Virus record (IMG/VR): IMGVR_UViG_3300027985_000115
Coordinates: 1 to 20,277 of that record
Direction: 5' to 3' (one strand)
DNA: 20,277 bases
From: a virus
Under the pieces are notes generated by a model. The model had not been told where the DNA came from and did no database searches. It saw only the letters and a program-made list of their open reading frames with translations. Each line of letters starts with the position of its first letter. Position 1 is the stretch's first letter. A program made the translations under genes and the position numbers. Positions 1-7,171 of this stretch are shown here, in pieces.

Positions 1-1
1 A

Positions 2-154
2 ATAGAGGAAATCCGCCGAAAACTCGCTGAACAGAAAGAAATCACTTATGCGGCCTGTCAATGGTGCGGCGATCCCTCCGGAGGGAAGAGATATTGCACC
101 GCAGATTGCGCAATAGACGCAGAAAAACACGCCCGAATGACGATTGGGCGCTGA
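2..154 (+). CDS. Small zinc-finger-like protein, 5'-truncated by the window edge
   Basis: The reading frame is open from base 2 to a TGA at 152-154, giving 50 visible residues; the start lies outside the window. The visible part begins with a charged helix, followed by a CxxC-x9-CxxxC arrangement (CQWC ... YCTADC, residues 19-36) and a downstream His-43, which looks like a small zinc ribbon or zinc-binding knuckle. Short Cys4 proteins of this kind are common in phage accessory regions, often with unknown function or as nucleic-acid-associated factors. The next gene starts two bases after this stop, so the two are probably co-transcribed and translationally coupled. Zinc binding is inferred from cysteine spacing only and no specific family is claimed. 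Confidence 0.55.
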   Translation: MEEIRRKLAEQKEITYAACQWCGDPSGGKRYCTADCAIDAEKHARMTIGR

Positions 155-156
155 CC

Positions 157-420
157 ATGCAGGGACGGCGACCCACCATCGGGAAAATCATTATGGATCA
201 TGTCGAGAGGCACAAGACCGTCGCCGAGCTGGCCATGGCAACAGGGGCCGATCCTAGAACGATTCGTAAGGTGCTTATCAGGGCGGCCGACCGGGGCGAG
301 ATAGTCATCCGGCGATTCGTTCGGGGCAGGTCGCAGCGGGCAATGAAGGTCGAATCAAACGAAACCGTCAGCCTCGATGTGATCGCGCTGAATTCAATAC
401 TAACGAGGTGGGAACGGTAA
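157..420 (+). CDS. Small helix-turn-helix / winged-helix-like DNA-binding protein
   Basis: An 87-residue protein starting at ATG 157, two bases after the preceding stop. The frame stays open upstream to 61, but that part overlaps the zinc-finger gene and is unlikely to be used. Residues about 20-50 contain a helix-turn-helix-like stretch (TVAELAMATGADPRTIRKVL) followed by a short wing-like segment (RGEIVIRRFVRG); a basic linker follows. This is the pattern of small winged-helix regulators or DNA-recognition proteins. Lying directly upstream of the terminase genes, it could be a late-gene regulator or help recognise packaging DNA. The role is inference from position; no specific family is recognised. 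It ends one base before the next start codon. Confidence 0.6.
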   Translation: MQGRRPTIGKIIMDHVERHKTVAELAMATGADPRTIRKVLIRAADRGEIVIRRFVRGRSQRAMKVESNETVSLDVIALNSILTRWER

Positions 421-421
421 T

Positions 422-724
422 ATGAAATCCAGCAAAGTGACGGAAAAGAGCCGACAAAACCTAACAGGAGGCTCGCGAAAAGGCGTTCCTAACAAAGTAA
501 CATCTGATGTTAAGTCGATGATCCTTGGGGCGTTGCAAAAAGCGGGAGGCGAAGCGTACCTGTTGGAGCGTGCGAATGATCCAAAGACGGCAACCGCCTT
601 CATGGCTCTCGTTGGGCGTGTTCTACCGAAGGAGATCAAGGCAGATGTCGCCGCTACTCACGTTATTGGAAACTTGACGCCGGAACAACAGCGGGCTATT
701 GCCGAGGCGATTCTTGGTCAATGA
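422..724 (+). CDS. Probable terminase small subunit
   Basis: A 100-residue protein starting at ATG 422 behind a GAGGTGGG Shine-Dalgarno-like stretch. The N-terminal motif TGGSRKGVPNKVT followed by an amphipathic helical region (SDVKSMILGALQKAGGEAYL) and a phrase resembling 'AFMALVGRVLPKEI' is typical of short phage proteins encoded immediately upstream of large terminases. These are usually annotated as hypothetical or as small terminase subunits. A small terminase would recognise the packaging site and load the motor. The basic N-terminal arm could contact DNA. The gene overlaps the start of the large terminase, consistent with translational coupling. The identification rests mainly on gene order and the GxxKGxPNK motif, so it is moderately confident. 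Confidence 0.6.
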   Translation: MKSSKVTEKSRQNLTGGSRKGVPNKVTSDVKSMILGALQKAGGEAYLLERANDPKTATAFMALVGRVLPKEIKADVAATHVIGNLTPEQQRAIAEAILGQ

Positions 725-2150
725 CCTTGATTATTTCGCGTTAGCGCATAGCAACCTTCTTGCTTATGTCCGGTTGCAGTTTCCAAATTATCGGATTGGG
801 AAGCATCACAAGAAGATTGCGGATGCGTTGATGGCGGTAGAGCGGGGGGAAATCAAGCGGATTGTCCTCCAAGCCCCGCCTCGGCACGGAAAATCGATGC
901 TGACATCGGAGTATTTTCCTGCGTGGTATCTCGGGAGGAATCCGGACAAATACATCATCACCGCGACGTATGGGCAGGAATTGGCAGATGACTTCGGGCG
1001 CAAGGTGCGGAATCAGCTACGCAGTGGAGAGCATCGAGCATCGTTTCCAGCGTGCGTACTCGCGGAAGATTCACAGAGTGCATCACGATTCGGTACGGAG
1101 CAAGGCGGGGCGTATTTTGCTCTTGGCGTAGGAGCGCCAGCTACAGGACGCGGAGCACATTTACTCGTTGTGGATGACCCGATCAAAGGCCGCGAGGAAG
1201 CCGATAGCGAGACGATGCGGAGGCGGTTGAAAGACTGGTATGCGTCAGTGGCCTACACACGTCTGATGCCTGGCGGATCGGTCATTATCATGGCGACTCG
1301 CTGGCATGAAGATGATTTGATTGGCTGGGTTCTATCCGAACACGCGCATGAGAATTGGACGGTATTGAATCTCCCGGCGATTGATGAAGATGGCTCTGCG
1401 CTGTGGCCGGAGCATTATCCGTTAGAGGTGTTAGAGCAGATACGTCGAACGGTCGGAAGCCGTGAATGGGAGGCTCTATACATGCAGCGACCGGCCCCGG
1501 ACGCGGGGGATTATTTCAGGCGAGAGTGGTTTCGACGATACGAAACGGAGCCGAAACATTTGCGCATTTACGGGGCGAGCGATTATGCCGTCACGTCGGG
1601 GGATGGCGATTATACGGAGCATGGCGTTTTTGGTTTGGACCCGGATGGGAATCTATACATCCTCGATTGGTGGTACGGACAGACATCGTCAGACATCTGG
1701 ATTGAGACGCAGCTTGACATGATCGACAGATGGCGCCCGATGGCGTGGGTTGGCGAGTCCGGGCCAATTCGCCGGTCTATTGAACCGTTCTTGACTCGTC
1801 GCAGCCGGGAGCGGCGATCTTTGGCGCGGTTTGAGTGGTTGCCGAGCGTGCATGACAAGCCTACACGGGCGCGGACGTTTCAGGCGATGGCATCGTCAGG
1901 GATGATCTACCTACCAAAAACTGCATGGGCGGATCGTCTTCTATCGCAATTGCTGGTGTTTCCGGTTGGGGTTTCTGATGATGCGGTCGATGTGTGTTCG
2001 TTGATAGGCCGTTACCTGGACAAAATGCGTGATGCGCGGTTGCCTGATGCGCAGGAACAGAAAGCCAAAGCCGGAACATTCGCCCATCTGCTGGAAATAA
2101 CAGATAAGCCCGAGCGCGTGAGCAAGTATCGATCCGTCCGTCCAGCGTAG
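714..2150 (+). CDS. terL: Terminase large subunit (packaging ATPase and nuclease)
   Basis: This is the DNA-packaging motor protein: an N-terminal ATPase drives translocation and a C-terminal RNase H-like nuclease cuts the concatemer. No ATG lies near the 5' end of the frame. TTG 714 has GAGG six bases upstream (704-707) and gives 478 residues, so it is preferred; TTG 699 is also possible (483 residues). In the 478-residue numbering the Walker A is QAPPRHGKS (about 53-61), Walker B is LLVVDD (about 150-155) and a motif III-like ATRWHEDD lies at about 194-201. Acidic nuclease motifs occur in YGASDYAVTSGDGDYTEHG and the following LYILDWW. The length is normal for TerL. The start lies inside the small-subunit gene, suggesting coupled translation. 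The stop codon TAG is also the first three bases of a promoter-like repeat. Confidence 0.93.
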   Translation: MVNDLDYFALAHSNLLAYVRLQFPNYRIGKHHKKIADALMAVERGEIKRIVLQAPPRHGKSMLTSEYFPAWYLGRNPDKYIITATYGQELADDFGRKVRNQLRSGEHRASFPACVLAEDSQSASRFGTEQGGAYFALGVGAPATGRGAHLLVVDDPIKGREEADSETMRRRLKDWYASVAYTRLMPGGSVIIMATRWHEDDLIGWVLSEHAHENWTVLNLPAIDEDGSALWPEHYPLEVLEQIRRTVGSREWEALYMQRPAPDAGDYFRREWFRRYETEPKHLRIYGASDYAVTSGDGDYTEHGVFGLDPDGNLYILDWWYGQTSSDIWIETQLDMIDRWRPMAWVGESGPIRRSIEPFLTRRSRERRSLARFEWLPSVHDKPTRARTFQAMASSGMIYLPKTAWADRLLSQLLVFPVGVSDDAVDVCSLIGRYLDKMRDARLPDAQEQKAKAGTFAHLLEITDKPERVSKYRSVRPA

Positions 2151-2182
2151 TTTTTGGCGTGTTGTTCCACGACAGGTAAAAG
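2148..2182 (+). promoter_or_regulatory. Promoter-like element A (sigma70 type), copy 1 of a three-copy family
   Basis: The element begins with the 17-mer TAGTTTTTGGCGTGTTG, identical to the one at 11834. It supplies a -35-like TTGGCG at 2154-2159, a 17-bp spacer and a -10-like TAAAAG at 2177-2182. The -10 is the weakest of the three copies. Transcription would start near 2189, about 20 bases before the gene at 2210. The upstream TAG is the terminase stop codon. The exact repeat and the correct spacing support it; activity is inferred. Confidence 0.5.
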
Positions 2183-2209
2183 GTAGCCATCGTATCCGCG
2201 CTGGCTCTC

Positions 2210-2524
2210 ATGTCCGAACTTCAATCCATTCTGCACGGACTCTCAATCACCTGTCCGTCGCTGACCCTCGATCAGTTGCTGGCGATGGAAAACCCGACGG
2301 CACGATTCGAGGCGCACATTCCCGCAGAAACCGGCCCGGACATCTGGATTTATACCGTCGACGGCCATGTGGTTGAAGGCGACGCGATGGTCATCCGTGC
2401 GCGATTGCCGATTGAAGCGGAGACACGGGCACAAGAGGGGCTGCGCGACACCATCGCCGAGTTCAGAAAGTTCGACGTCAATACAGGATTGCAGGCGACC
2501 GTCGAAGTGCGAGGGGCGGAATAA
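2210..2524 (+). CDS. Small phage protein of unknown function between TerL and portal
   Basis: A 104-residue protein starting at ATG 2210, about 20 bases downstream of the presumed start site of promoter A. No good Shine-Dalgarno sequence precedes the ATG, so initiation might be leader-poor or start at a later codon. It has no signal peptide or membrane segment. The sequence alternates short beta-prone stretches (DIWIYTVDGHVVEGDAMVIRA) with a C-terminal helix (TRAQEGLRDTIAEFRKF), suggesting a small mixed alpha/beta domain. The TAA stop overlaps the portal ATG by one base (2522-2526), which supports it as a real, translationally coupled gene. I do not recognise the family. Confidence 0.7.
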   Translation: MSELQSILHGLSITCPSLTLDQLLAMENPTARFEAHIPAETGPDIWIYTVDGHVVEGDAMVIRARLPIEAETRAQEGLRDTIAEFRKFDVNTGLQATVEVRGAE

Positions 2525-4905
2525 TGGAAGAAGTCGAAACCAACGACCGCGACAAGGCGCTGGCAAAACGTTGGGGAAAACGCCTCGACCGTGCCCTTGA
2601 ACAGCAGCGCAAGGACGAGACGGAAAAGAACTACAAGCGCCAGCGCAAGTATGTGAGGGGTGAAGTCGGCGGCGACGAATCGCCTGGTCTGGTCCGCACC
2701 AACATCATTCACAGTAACTTCGCGGCGATCCTGCCGCAAATCTACGCCAAAAACCCGGAAATCGCCGTCACGCCGTCAGAATCGGCGGATGTGCGTCAAT
2801 ATGCGTGGGTCGGCGGCTTCTGCAAGACCTTATCGGCTGTTCTTGAACGAAAATTCGTCAAGGAAGGCCGGCTGAAGAAGCGCGCCAAGGCGGCTATCCG
2901 TTCGGCGATGACGACCGGCGCAGGTTGGGCGAAAGTCTCGTGGCAGAAGGACATCCGCACCGATCCGATGATTGAAAGCCGTATTGCTGATGCGCAGGAC
3001 AATCTTCAGCGCGTCCAGCATCTTCTGGACGAGATCGAGGAAGGCGACGACAAGCGCGGCGAAATCGAAGCAAATCAGACTGAAGTAGAGAACCAGATTC
3101 GTGCGTTGCAGCAGCAGGCGGAACTCAGCGTTGTGACCGGCATTGTGATCGATCGCGTGCTGACTGAAGACATTTTCATCCTCGATGACACGCTATACGA
3201 CATCGATACCTACGACAACGCGCAGGCCATCGCGCACCGCGTCTGGATGACGTGCAGTGATTACGAGCAGCAGTTCGGGCGGGAAGCGCCAAAGACGGCG
3301 AACAAGTACGGAGCGGACAAGAAGGAAAAGGGCGGCAGCCAATCGACCGACGACGAGCAAGTCGAACTGGTCGCTGTCTTTGAAGTGTGGGACAGGATCA
3401 GCAACACGGTCTATACACTGTGCGCAGGGGCGGATGAATGGGCGCGTGATCCTTACACGCCGCAGACGCTCGGTAAACGCTTCTATCCGTTCTTTTTTAT
3501 TGCGTTCAATCCGGTGGATGGTTCGATTGAGCCTCTATCGGACGTCGATTTGCTGATCGAACTTCAGGACGAGTACAACACGACGCGCACGAACTTTGCC
3601 GAGCATCGCCGGGAAAACCTCCCTGTCCGGGTGTATCGCAAAGGCGGCGCGCTGTCGGATAACGACGTCAAGGCATTAGCGAACCGTTCGGCGAACGATT
3701 GGGTCGGGATCGAAGGCGATCCGAACGCCCCGATTCAGAACGACATCGCTATTCTGCAAAATCCGCCTGTTGATCCAGCGACCTACGATGTATCACCGAT
3801 TCTCCGCGATGCCGAGATGGTTCTTGGCGCGGGTGATGCGTCGAAAGGCGTTATCAACAAGGCGAAGACAGCGACCGAAGCAGAGATCATGGCGCAAGGG
3901 TTGCAGTCGCGTGTTGCCGAGCGCCAGGATGTGGTGGAAGACTGGATCGGCGAGATGGCGAACTACGCCGCTGAACTCTGTTTACAGGAAATGAGCTTGC
4001 CGGAAGTTCAGCGCATCGCCGGGGAAGAGTCGGTATGGCCGCAGATGCGCAAGGAAGACATTTTCAGCCTCGTCCAGATCGATATTCGTGCCGGTTCCGC
4101 TGGAAAACCGAACAAAGCCAAGGAGCGCGAGCAGTGGGGGCAAATGCTTCCGCAGATTCAGCAGGCCGTGATGCAGATTGCGCAACTTCGCCAGTCTGGC
4201 AACAACGACATGGCCGAAACGGTGACGAAACTGCTGGAAGAGACGCTGCGCCGGTTCGATGAGCGGATCGACATCGAATCATTCCTCCCACAGCAGCAGG
4301 ACAAACAGGCAGGACAACAGATTCCGCCTGAGTTGCAGCAGCAAATTCAGCAGATGCAGGGCCAATTCCAGCAATTGCAGCAGGAAAACGCGCAATTGAA
4401 GGAGATTGCGGACGGAAAGGCGCAAGACTTGGCGTTTAACCGGGAAAAACTCGCGTTCGAGCAGTCGAAGGCCGGTGAGGAAATCCGCTTGAAGGGCGAG
4501 GAATCCGCAAGGAGTGAGGCGGCGACGATCCGTGCGGCGGAAATCAGGGCAGCGGCACAGGTGGAAGCGGCACGGCAATCCGAGACGGTGAAGGCTGAAT
4601 TGGAGCGCGAGCGCATTGCTTCTCAGGAGCGCGTCGAGATGTTCAAGGCTGTTACAGCCATGCGGCAGAAAGAAAACGCCGCCATTGCTCAGGAAACCGC
4701 CTCGGCAGATGCGTCTGTCACGGACGAAAGCCAGCAGCAGGTCGTCGCGATGATGCAGCAGATGCAGCAGGCCATGCAGGCGATGGCGGAACACTTCTCG
4801 GCGAGTTTCGCTGCGATGCAGGAGAGCATGAACGCCTCCAAGCGGGTTATCCGTGACGAAAACGGAGACATAACCGGAGTTGAAATCGTGAGGACGTTGC
4901 AATGA
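2524..4905 (+). CDS. Portal protein with extended coiled-coil C-terminus
   Basis: At 793 residues this is in the size range of P22-type portals (about 725). The portal forms the dodecameric ring at one capsid vertex through which DNA enters and leaves, and to which the tail attaches. The N-terminus contains features seen in this portal family: NIIHSNFAAILPQIYAKNPE (about 60-80) and a basic helix around RLKKRAKAAIRSAMTTGAGW. The central region has VLTEDIFILDDTLYDIDTYD and SDVDLLIELQDEYNTTRTNF. From about residue 590 to 770 it is very Gln/Glu/Ala-rich and predicted coiled coil, which fits a long helical barrel of the kind seen in P22. The last residues, VIRDENGDITGVEIVRT, resemble a motif often found at phage portal C-termini. 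Its position after TerL and before lysis genes supports the call. Confidence 0.88.
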   Translation: MEEVETNDRDKALAKRWGKRLDRALEQQRKDETEKNYKRQRKYVRGEVGGDESPGLVRTNIIHSNFAAILPQIYAKNPEIAVTPSESADVRQYAWVGGFCKTLSAVLERKFVKEGRLKKRAKAAIRSAMTTGAGWAKVSWQKDIRTDPMIESRIADAQDNLQRVQHLLDEIEEGDDKRGEIEANQTEVENQIRALQQQAELSVVTGIVIDRVLTEDIFILDDTLYDIDTYDNAQAIAHRVWMTCSDYEQQFGREAPKTANKYGADKKEKGGSQSTDDEQVELVAVFEVWDRISNTVYTLCAGADEWARDPYTPQTLGKRFYPFFFIAFNPVDGSIEPLSDVDLLIELQDEYNTTRTNFAEHRRENLPVRVYRKGGALSDNDVKALANRSANDWVGIEGDPNAPIQNDIAILQNPPVDPATYDVSPILRDAEMVLGAGDASKGVINKAKTATEAEIMAQGLQSRVAERQDVVEDWIGEMANYAAELCLQEMSLPEVQRIAGEESVWPQMRKEDIFSLVQIDIRAGSAGKPNKAKEREQWGQMLPQIQQAVMQIAQLRQSGNNDMAETVTKLLEETLRRFDERIDIESFLPQQQDKQAGQQIPPELQQQIQQMQGQFQQLQQENAQLKEIADGKAQDLAFNREKLAFEQSKAGEEIRLKGEESARSEAATIRAAEIRAAAQVEAARQSETVKAELERERIASQERVEMFKAVTAMRQKENAAIAQETASADASVTDESQQQVVAMMQQMQQAMQAMAEHFSASFAAMQESMNASKRVIRDENGDITGVEIVRTLQ

Positions 4906-5123
4906 CCGACACACAGCTATTGACTCTCTCAGCGCAACTTGTCGCGGTGCTTTTCGGTACGCTGATTGCTGTCCTCGCCTGGATGGGAAACAAACTCTAC
5001 AACAAACTCGAAAGCATCAGCCAGTTCTTTGACGAGCTGCGGCGTGATATTCACCTGATCGACGGGCGTGTTACCCGGTTGGAAGAGCGGTGCCGGTACG
5101 AGCATGACGCGAGGCCGCAATGA
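4902..5123 (+). CDS. Small single-pass membrane protein of the lysis cassette (holin/antiholin candidate)
   Basis: A 73-residue protein overlapping the portal stop by ATGA, with GAGG eight bases before the start. One hydrophobic segment (about residues 5-28, LLTLSAQLVAVLFGTLIAVLAW) is followed by a charged amphipathic helix with coiled-coil character (NKLESISQFFDELRRD, then GRVTRLEERCRYEH). This topology, one membrane helix plus a C-terminal coiled coil, is seen in several small lysis-associated proteins (pinholins, antiholins, XhlA-like). It lies immediately before the endolysin (ATGA overlap), so a role in timing or membrane permeabilisation is likely, but the precise role is not known. A second holin candidate follows the endolysin. 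Confidence 0.72.
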   Translation: MTDTQLLTLSAQLVAVLFGTLIAVLAWMGNKLYNKLESISQFFDELRRDIHLIDGRVTRLEERCRYEHDARPQ

Positions 5124-5644
5124 GCTTTGACGACGCGCTCGCCTTTGTCCTCCGCTGGGAGGGCGGCTTTGTTGATGACCCGGCTGATCGCGGCGGCGCG
5201 ACCAACAAGGGCATCACACAGGCCGTCTATGACGAATGGCGCGAGCGGAAGCACTACGACAAGCGCTCCGTGCGTGACATCGAAGACGGCGAGGTCAAGC
5301 AGATCTACCTCGAACAATACTGGAAGCCTGCCCGCTGCCAGGCGCTGGATTCCCCGATGTCGCTAATCCTGTTTGATTCGGCGGTCAATCACGGCGTGGG
5401 ACGGGCGGTGAAGCTGCTGCAAGAGGTGCTGAACGTCGCCGTGGATGGGCACTTCGGCCCCGCGACGATGGCCGCATATGACTTCCTTGAAGAGTGTCAC
5501 GGCACCGGGCACATTGCAACGCAGTACATCAAGGCGCGGGAGGCGTTTTACTTCCGCATCGTCGAAAAAGATCCGACACAAGGGAAATTCCTGCGCGGCT
5601 GGCTGAACCGGCTGGATTGGTTGCGGAAGGAGGCGAAACTGTGA
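5120..5644 (+). CDS. Endolysin, glycosyl hydrolase family 108 type (N-acetylmuramidase)
   Basis: A 174-residue peptidoglycan hydrolase. The N-terminal half matches the GH108 lysozyme pattern: an RWEGG motif whose Glu-14 is the expected catalytic acid, then DDPADRGGATNKGIT (about 19-33). The C-terminal part resembles the peptidoglycan-binding domain usually paired with GH108 (VNHGVGRAVKLLQEVL and VDGHFGPATMAA). It should cleave the glycan strand between MurNAc and GlcNAc. No signal peptide is visible, so it needs a holin to cross the membrane. It starts at ATG 5120 within an ATGA overlap, preceded by GAGG five bases upstream. Its stop overlaps the next gene as GTGA. Confidence 0.93.
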   Translation: MSFDDALAFVLRWEGGFVDDPADRGGATNKGITQAVYDEWRERKHYDKRSVRDIEDGEVKQIYLEQYWKPARCQALDSPMSLILFDSAVNHGVGRAVKLLQEVLNVAVDGHFGPATMAAYDFLEECHGTGHIATQYIKAREAFYFRIVEKDPTQGKFLRGWLNRLDWLRKEAKL

Positions 5645-5883
5645 CCTGGCTTCGCGAGGCGATCAACGACGGCAAGACAGGGCAAGCCTCGTCGAAGCGG
5701 ATCATCTCGCTCGTCGGCGCACTCGCGCTGGCCTTCGCTACAGTCATTCTCGCCGTCGCCGCCGTGTTCGGTCAGGACGTCGCTAACGCGCTGTGGGCTG
5801 CGAGTGGCCCGCTCGCCGCACTCGGTGGAACGAATTATGTCGGCGGGAAACTCGCGGAGAAACGCAATGAGCCTGCTGCTTAG
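5641..5883 (+). CDS. Holin-like membrane protein
   Basis: An 80-residue protein starting at GTG 5641, overlapping the endolysin stop (GTGA), with a strong GGAGG Shine-Dalgarno about eight bases upstream. It has a hydrophilic, net basic N-terminus, one clear membrane segment (about residues 21-43, IISLVGALALAFATVILAVA) and a second, weaker hydrophobic stretch (about 48-68, ANALWAASGPLAALGG) before a charged tail KLAEKRNEPA. Small two-segment proteins next to an endolysin are typical holins, which form membrane lesions that release the enzyme at a set time. It overlaps the start of the Rz gene by 17 bases. The frame extends upstream to 5494, but that part overlaps the endolysin and lacks support. 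Confidence 0.82.
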   Translation: MTWLREAINDGKTGQASSKRIISLVGALALAFATVILAVAAVFGQDVANALWAASGPLAALGGTNYVGGKLAEKRNEPAA

Positions 5884-6352
5884 TCTGCTCAAGAGCTACT
5901 GGCCGCAGGTCGCCGCGTTTATCGGCGCTGTCGCACTCGGCTTCATGGCCGCGTGGCAGTTGCAGGGGCTGCGGCTCGACGCGCTCGATCTGAAGTTCAG
6001 CAAATATGTTGCACAGACCGAAAAGAACGAGAGTGAAGCAAAGGCGGCAGCACTGGATAAGGAACGATTCTGGTTAGCGGAGAAAGAGAATGCACTCATC
6101 AATGCGCGACACCGAGAGAAAGAGCTTGAATCGGCTCTTGCCGCTTCTCAGTCTGCTGGTGTTCGGCTGCGGGACTCTGTCGCCACCTTGCGTACCCAGC
6201 TCGCCGACGCTCCCGGCTATGCCTGCCTTGACGCAGTCACTTCCCTCGGAGAGCTACTTGAAGCGTGTCGAGGACGATACGAAAGCCTGGGATACAAAGC
6301 TCAAGGCCATGTCATCGACATTGAAAAAATAATGAGGGTGTGGCCGAAATGA
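5867..6352 (+). CDS. Rz: Rz-like inner-membrane spanin (i-spanin)
   Basis: A 161-residue protein with start ATG 5867, GGAG seven bases upstream, overlapping the end of the holin gene by 17 bases. An N-terminal membrane anchor spans about residues 14-32 (QVAAFIGAVALGFMAAWQL), followed by a long charged coiled-coil region (about 40-105; KFSKYVAQTEKNESEAKAAA, then LDKERFWLAEKENAL) expected in the periplasm. This matches Rz/i-spanins, which bind an outer-membrane lipoprotein partner and fuse the two membranes in the last step of lysis of Gram-negative hosts. The partner Rz1 is encoded inside this gene in the +1 frame. Two cysteines in the C-terminal half could crosslink subunits (inference). Confidence 0.86.
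   Translation: MSLLLSLLKSYWPQVAAFIGAVALGFMAAWQLQGLRLDALDLKFSKYVAQTEKNESEAKAAALDKERFWLAEKENALINARHREKELESALAASQSAGVRLRDSVATLRTQLADAPGYACLDAVTSLGELLEACRGRYESLGYKAQGHVIDIEKIMRVWPK
6090..6332 (+). CDS. Rz1: Rz1-like outer-membrane lipoprotein spanin (o-spanin), nested in Rz
   Basis: An 80-residue protein read in a different frame, entirely within the Rz gene. ATG 6090 has GGAG about seven bases upstream; ATG 6102 is an alternative. The N-terminus is a classic lipoprotein signal: basic residues (RDTERKSLNR), a hydrophobic core (LLPLLSLLV) and a lipobox VFGC with the lipidated cysteine at residue 27. The mature part is short (about 54 residues) and proline-rich (SPPCVPSSPTLPAMPA), then a charged helical tail. 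All these are hallmarks of Rz1-family o-spanins, and nesting inside Rz is the lambda arrangement. It should sit in the outer membrane and pair with Rz, implying a Gram-negative host. Confidence 0.85.
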   Translation: MHSSMRDTERKSLNRLLPLLSLLVFGCGTLSPPCVPSSPTLPAMPALTQSLPSESYLKRVEDDTKAWDTKLKAMSSTLKK

Positions 6353-6546
6353 CGTGGGCAGAACTCGCACGGATCGCTGCTGACCGGGTAAGCATTGGTC
6401 TCGGCGCGCTTGAGGTCTGTCTCGACCTTCGCGGGCTACACCTCGACCGTAACAAAGTTCCGTTGATCCTGCCGCCAGACGGCGAACGCATTAGTGCAGA
6501 CGGAACAGTCGGCTATCTGTCAGGGCGACTTACGGAGGGGCCGTGA
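6349..6546 (+). CDS. Small phage protein of unknown function (65 aa)
   Basis: Starts at ATG 6349, overlapping the Rz stop by ATGA; a GTG at 6340 in the same frame would add three residues. A GAGGGTG stretch lies about 11 bases upstream. The N-terminus is a helix (WAELARIAADRVSIGLGALE) and the rest is a mix of short strands and loops (NKVPLILPPDGERISADG). No signal peptide, membrane segment or recognised motif is visible. It is tightly coupled to both neighbours (ATGA upstream, GTGA downstream), so it is probably a genuine gene of the late operon. I do not recognise it. Confidence 0.62.
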   Translation: MTWAELARIAADRVSIGLGALEVCLDLRGLHLDRNKVPLILPPDGERISADGTVGYLSGRLTEGP

Positions 6547-6779
6547 GCGAGAAACTTGAACCGCGCTACATCCGCATCCTGAAGAACCTCGACGCGCTCG
6601 GCTGCACGCTGATTGCGAAACGCGCCAAGGCCGGCGAGTACATCAGCACGTACGTCTGGCGAGTGCGCAAGACGCGGGCGATTCTGTTCATCGATTTCCT
6701 GTTCGGCGAGATCGGCCACTGCGCGGCCAGCTTCGACGGACAGAAGGACGATCTTGAACTGGTGAGGGACGAAGTATGA
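6543..6779 (+). CDS. Small phage protein of unknown function (78 aa)
   Basis: Starts at GTG 6543 within a GTGA overlap, with a strong GGAGGGG Shine-Dalgarno just upstream. The protein is compact and mixed (RYIRILKNLDALGCTLIAKR, then TRAILFIDFLFGEIGHC). The central hydrophobic stretch looks more like a buried beta-strand/helix core than a membrane segment because charged residues flank and interrupt it. No family is recognised. Its stop overlaps the next start by ATGA. Position between spanins and tailspike gives no firm functional clue. Confidence 0.65.
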   Translation: MSEKLEPRYIRILKNLDALGCTLIAKRAKAGEYISTYVWRVRKTRAILFIDFLFGEIGHCAASFDGQKDDLELVRDEV

Positions 6780-7171
6780 GCACCTGGCAAGTCACGAAGC
6801 GCCTGACCGGCGAAGTCGTCTATGCCTACACGGCAGACGAGCCGGTTGAATGGCCGGGGATGGAGTTCGCAACGCACAATCACTTGCTGCAAGTGCCTGA
6901 AGCCGTCCAGGAGACGACGGACGCGGACTGGCGCATCTACGTCGGGTCGTTCTTCGACCGATTCGGGGAGCAGAAAATCAGCATCCTCTCGTCCGAGGAC
7001 GCAGTGGTGCAGGCGCTGATCAAGGACGCCTCGGTGCGGCAGTATATCGGACTACGTGAGCGGCGCGACGAACTGGCGCAGATGATCGGCGTCCTCGTCG
7101 CCAAGGGCTTCACACTCGACGCCTCGGCGATCCTCGACACCGAACCGACTGACGCGGAGCGGTTCGTTTAA
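6776..7171 (+). CDS. Phage protein of unknown function preceding the tailspike-like gene
   Basis: A 131-residue protein starting at ATG 6776 (ATGA overlap), GAGG eight bases upstream. It begins with WQVTKRLTGEVVYAYTADEP, a beta-rich part, then WRIYVGSFFDRFGEQKISIL, and ends with a helical region (LRERRDELAQMIGVLVAKGF). No catalytic motif, signal peptide or membrane segment is seen. Its TAA stop overlaps the ATG of the next gene by one base. The immediate coupling to the beta-helix tail gene suggests a tail assembly or adaptor role, but that is inference from position only. Confidence 0.7.
   Translation: MSTWQVTKRLTGEVVYAYTADEPVEWPGMEFATHNHLLQVPEAVQETTDADWRIYVGSFFDRFGEQKISILSSEDAVVQALIKDASVRQYIGLRERRDELAQMIGVLVAKGFTLDASAILDTEPTDAERFV

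Noticed and set aside
61-156. Upstream extension of the winged-helix-like gene to position 61
   Set aside because: That part overlaps the zinc-finger gene in another frame and encodes only Arg-rich residues; ATG 157 fits the gene spacing.
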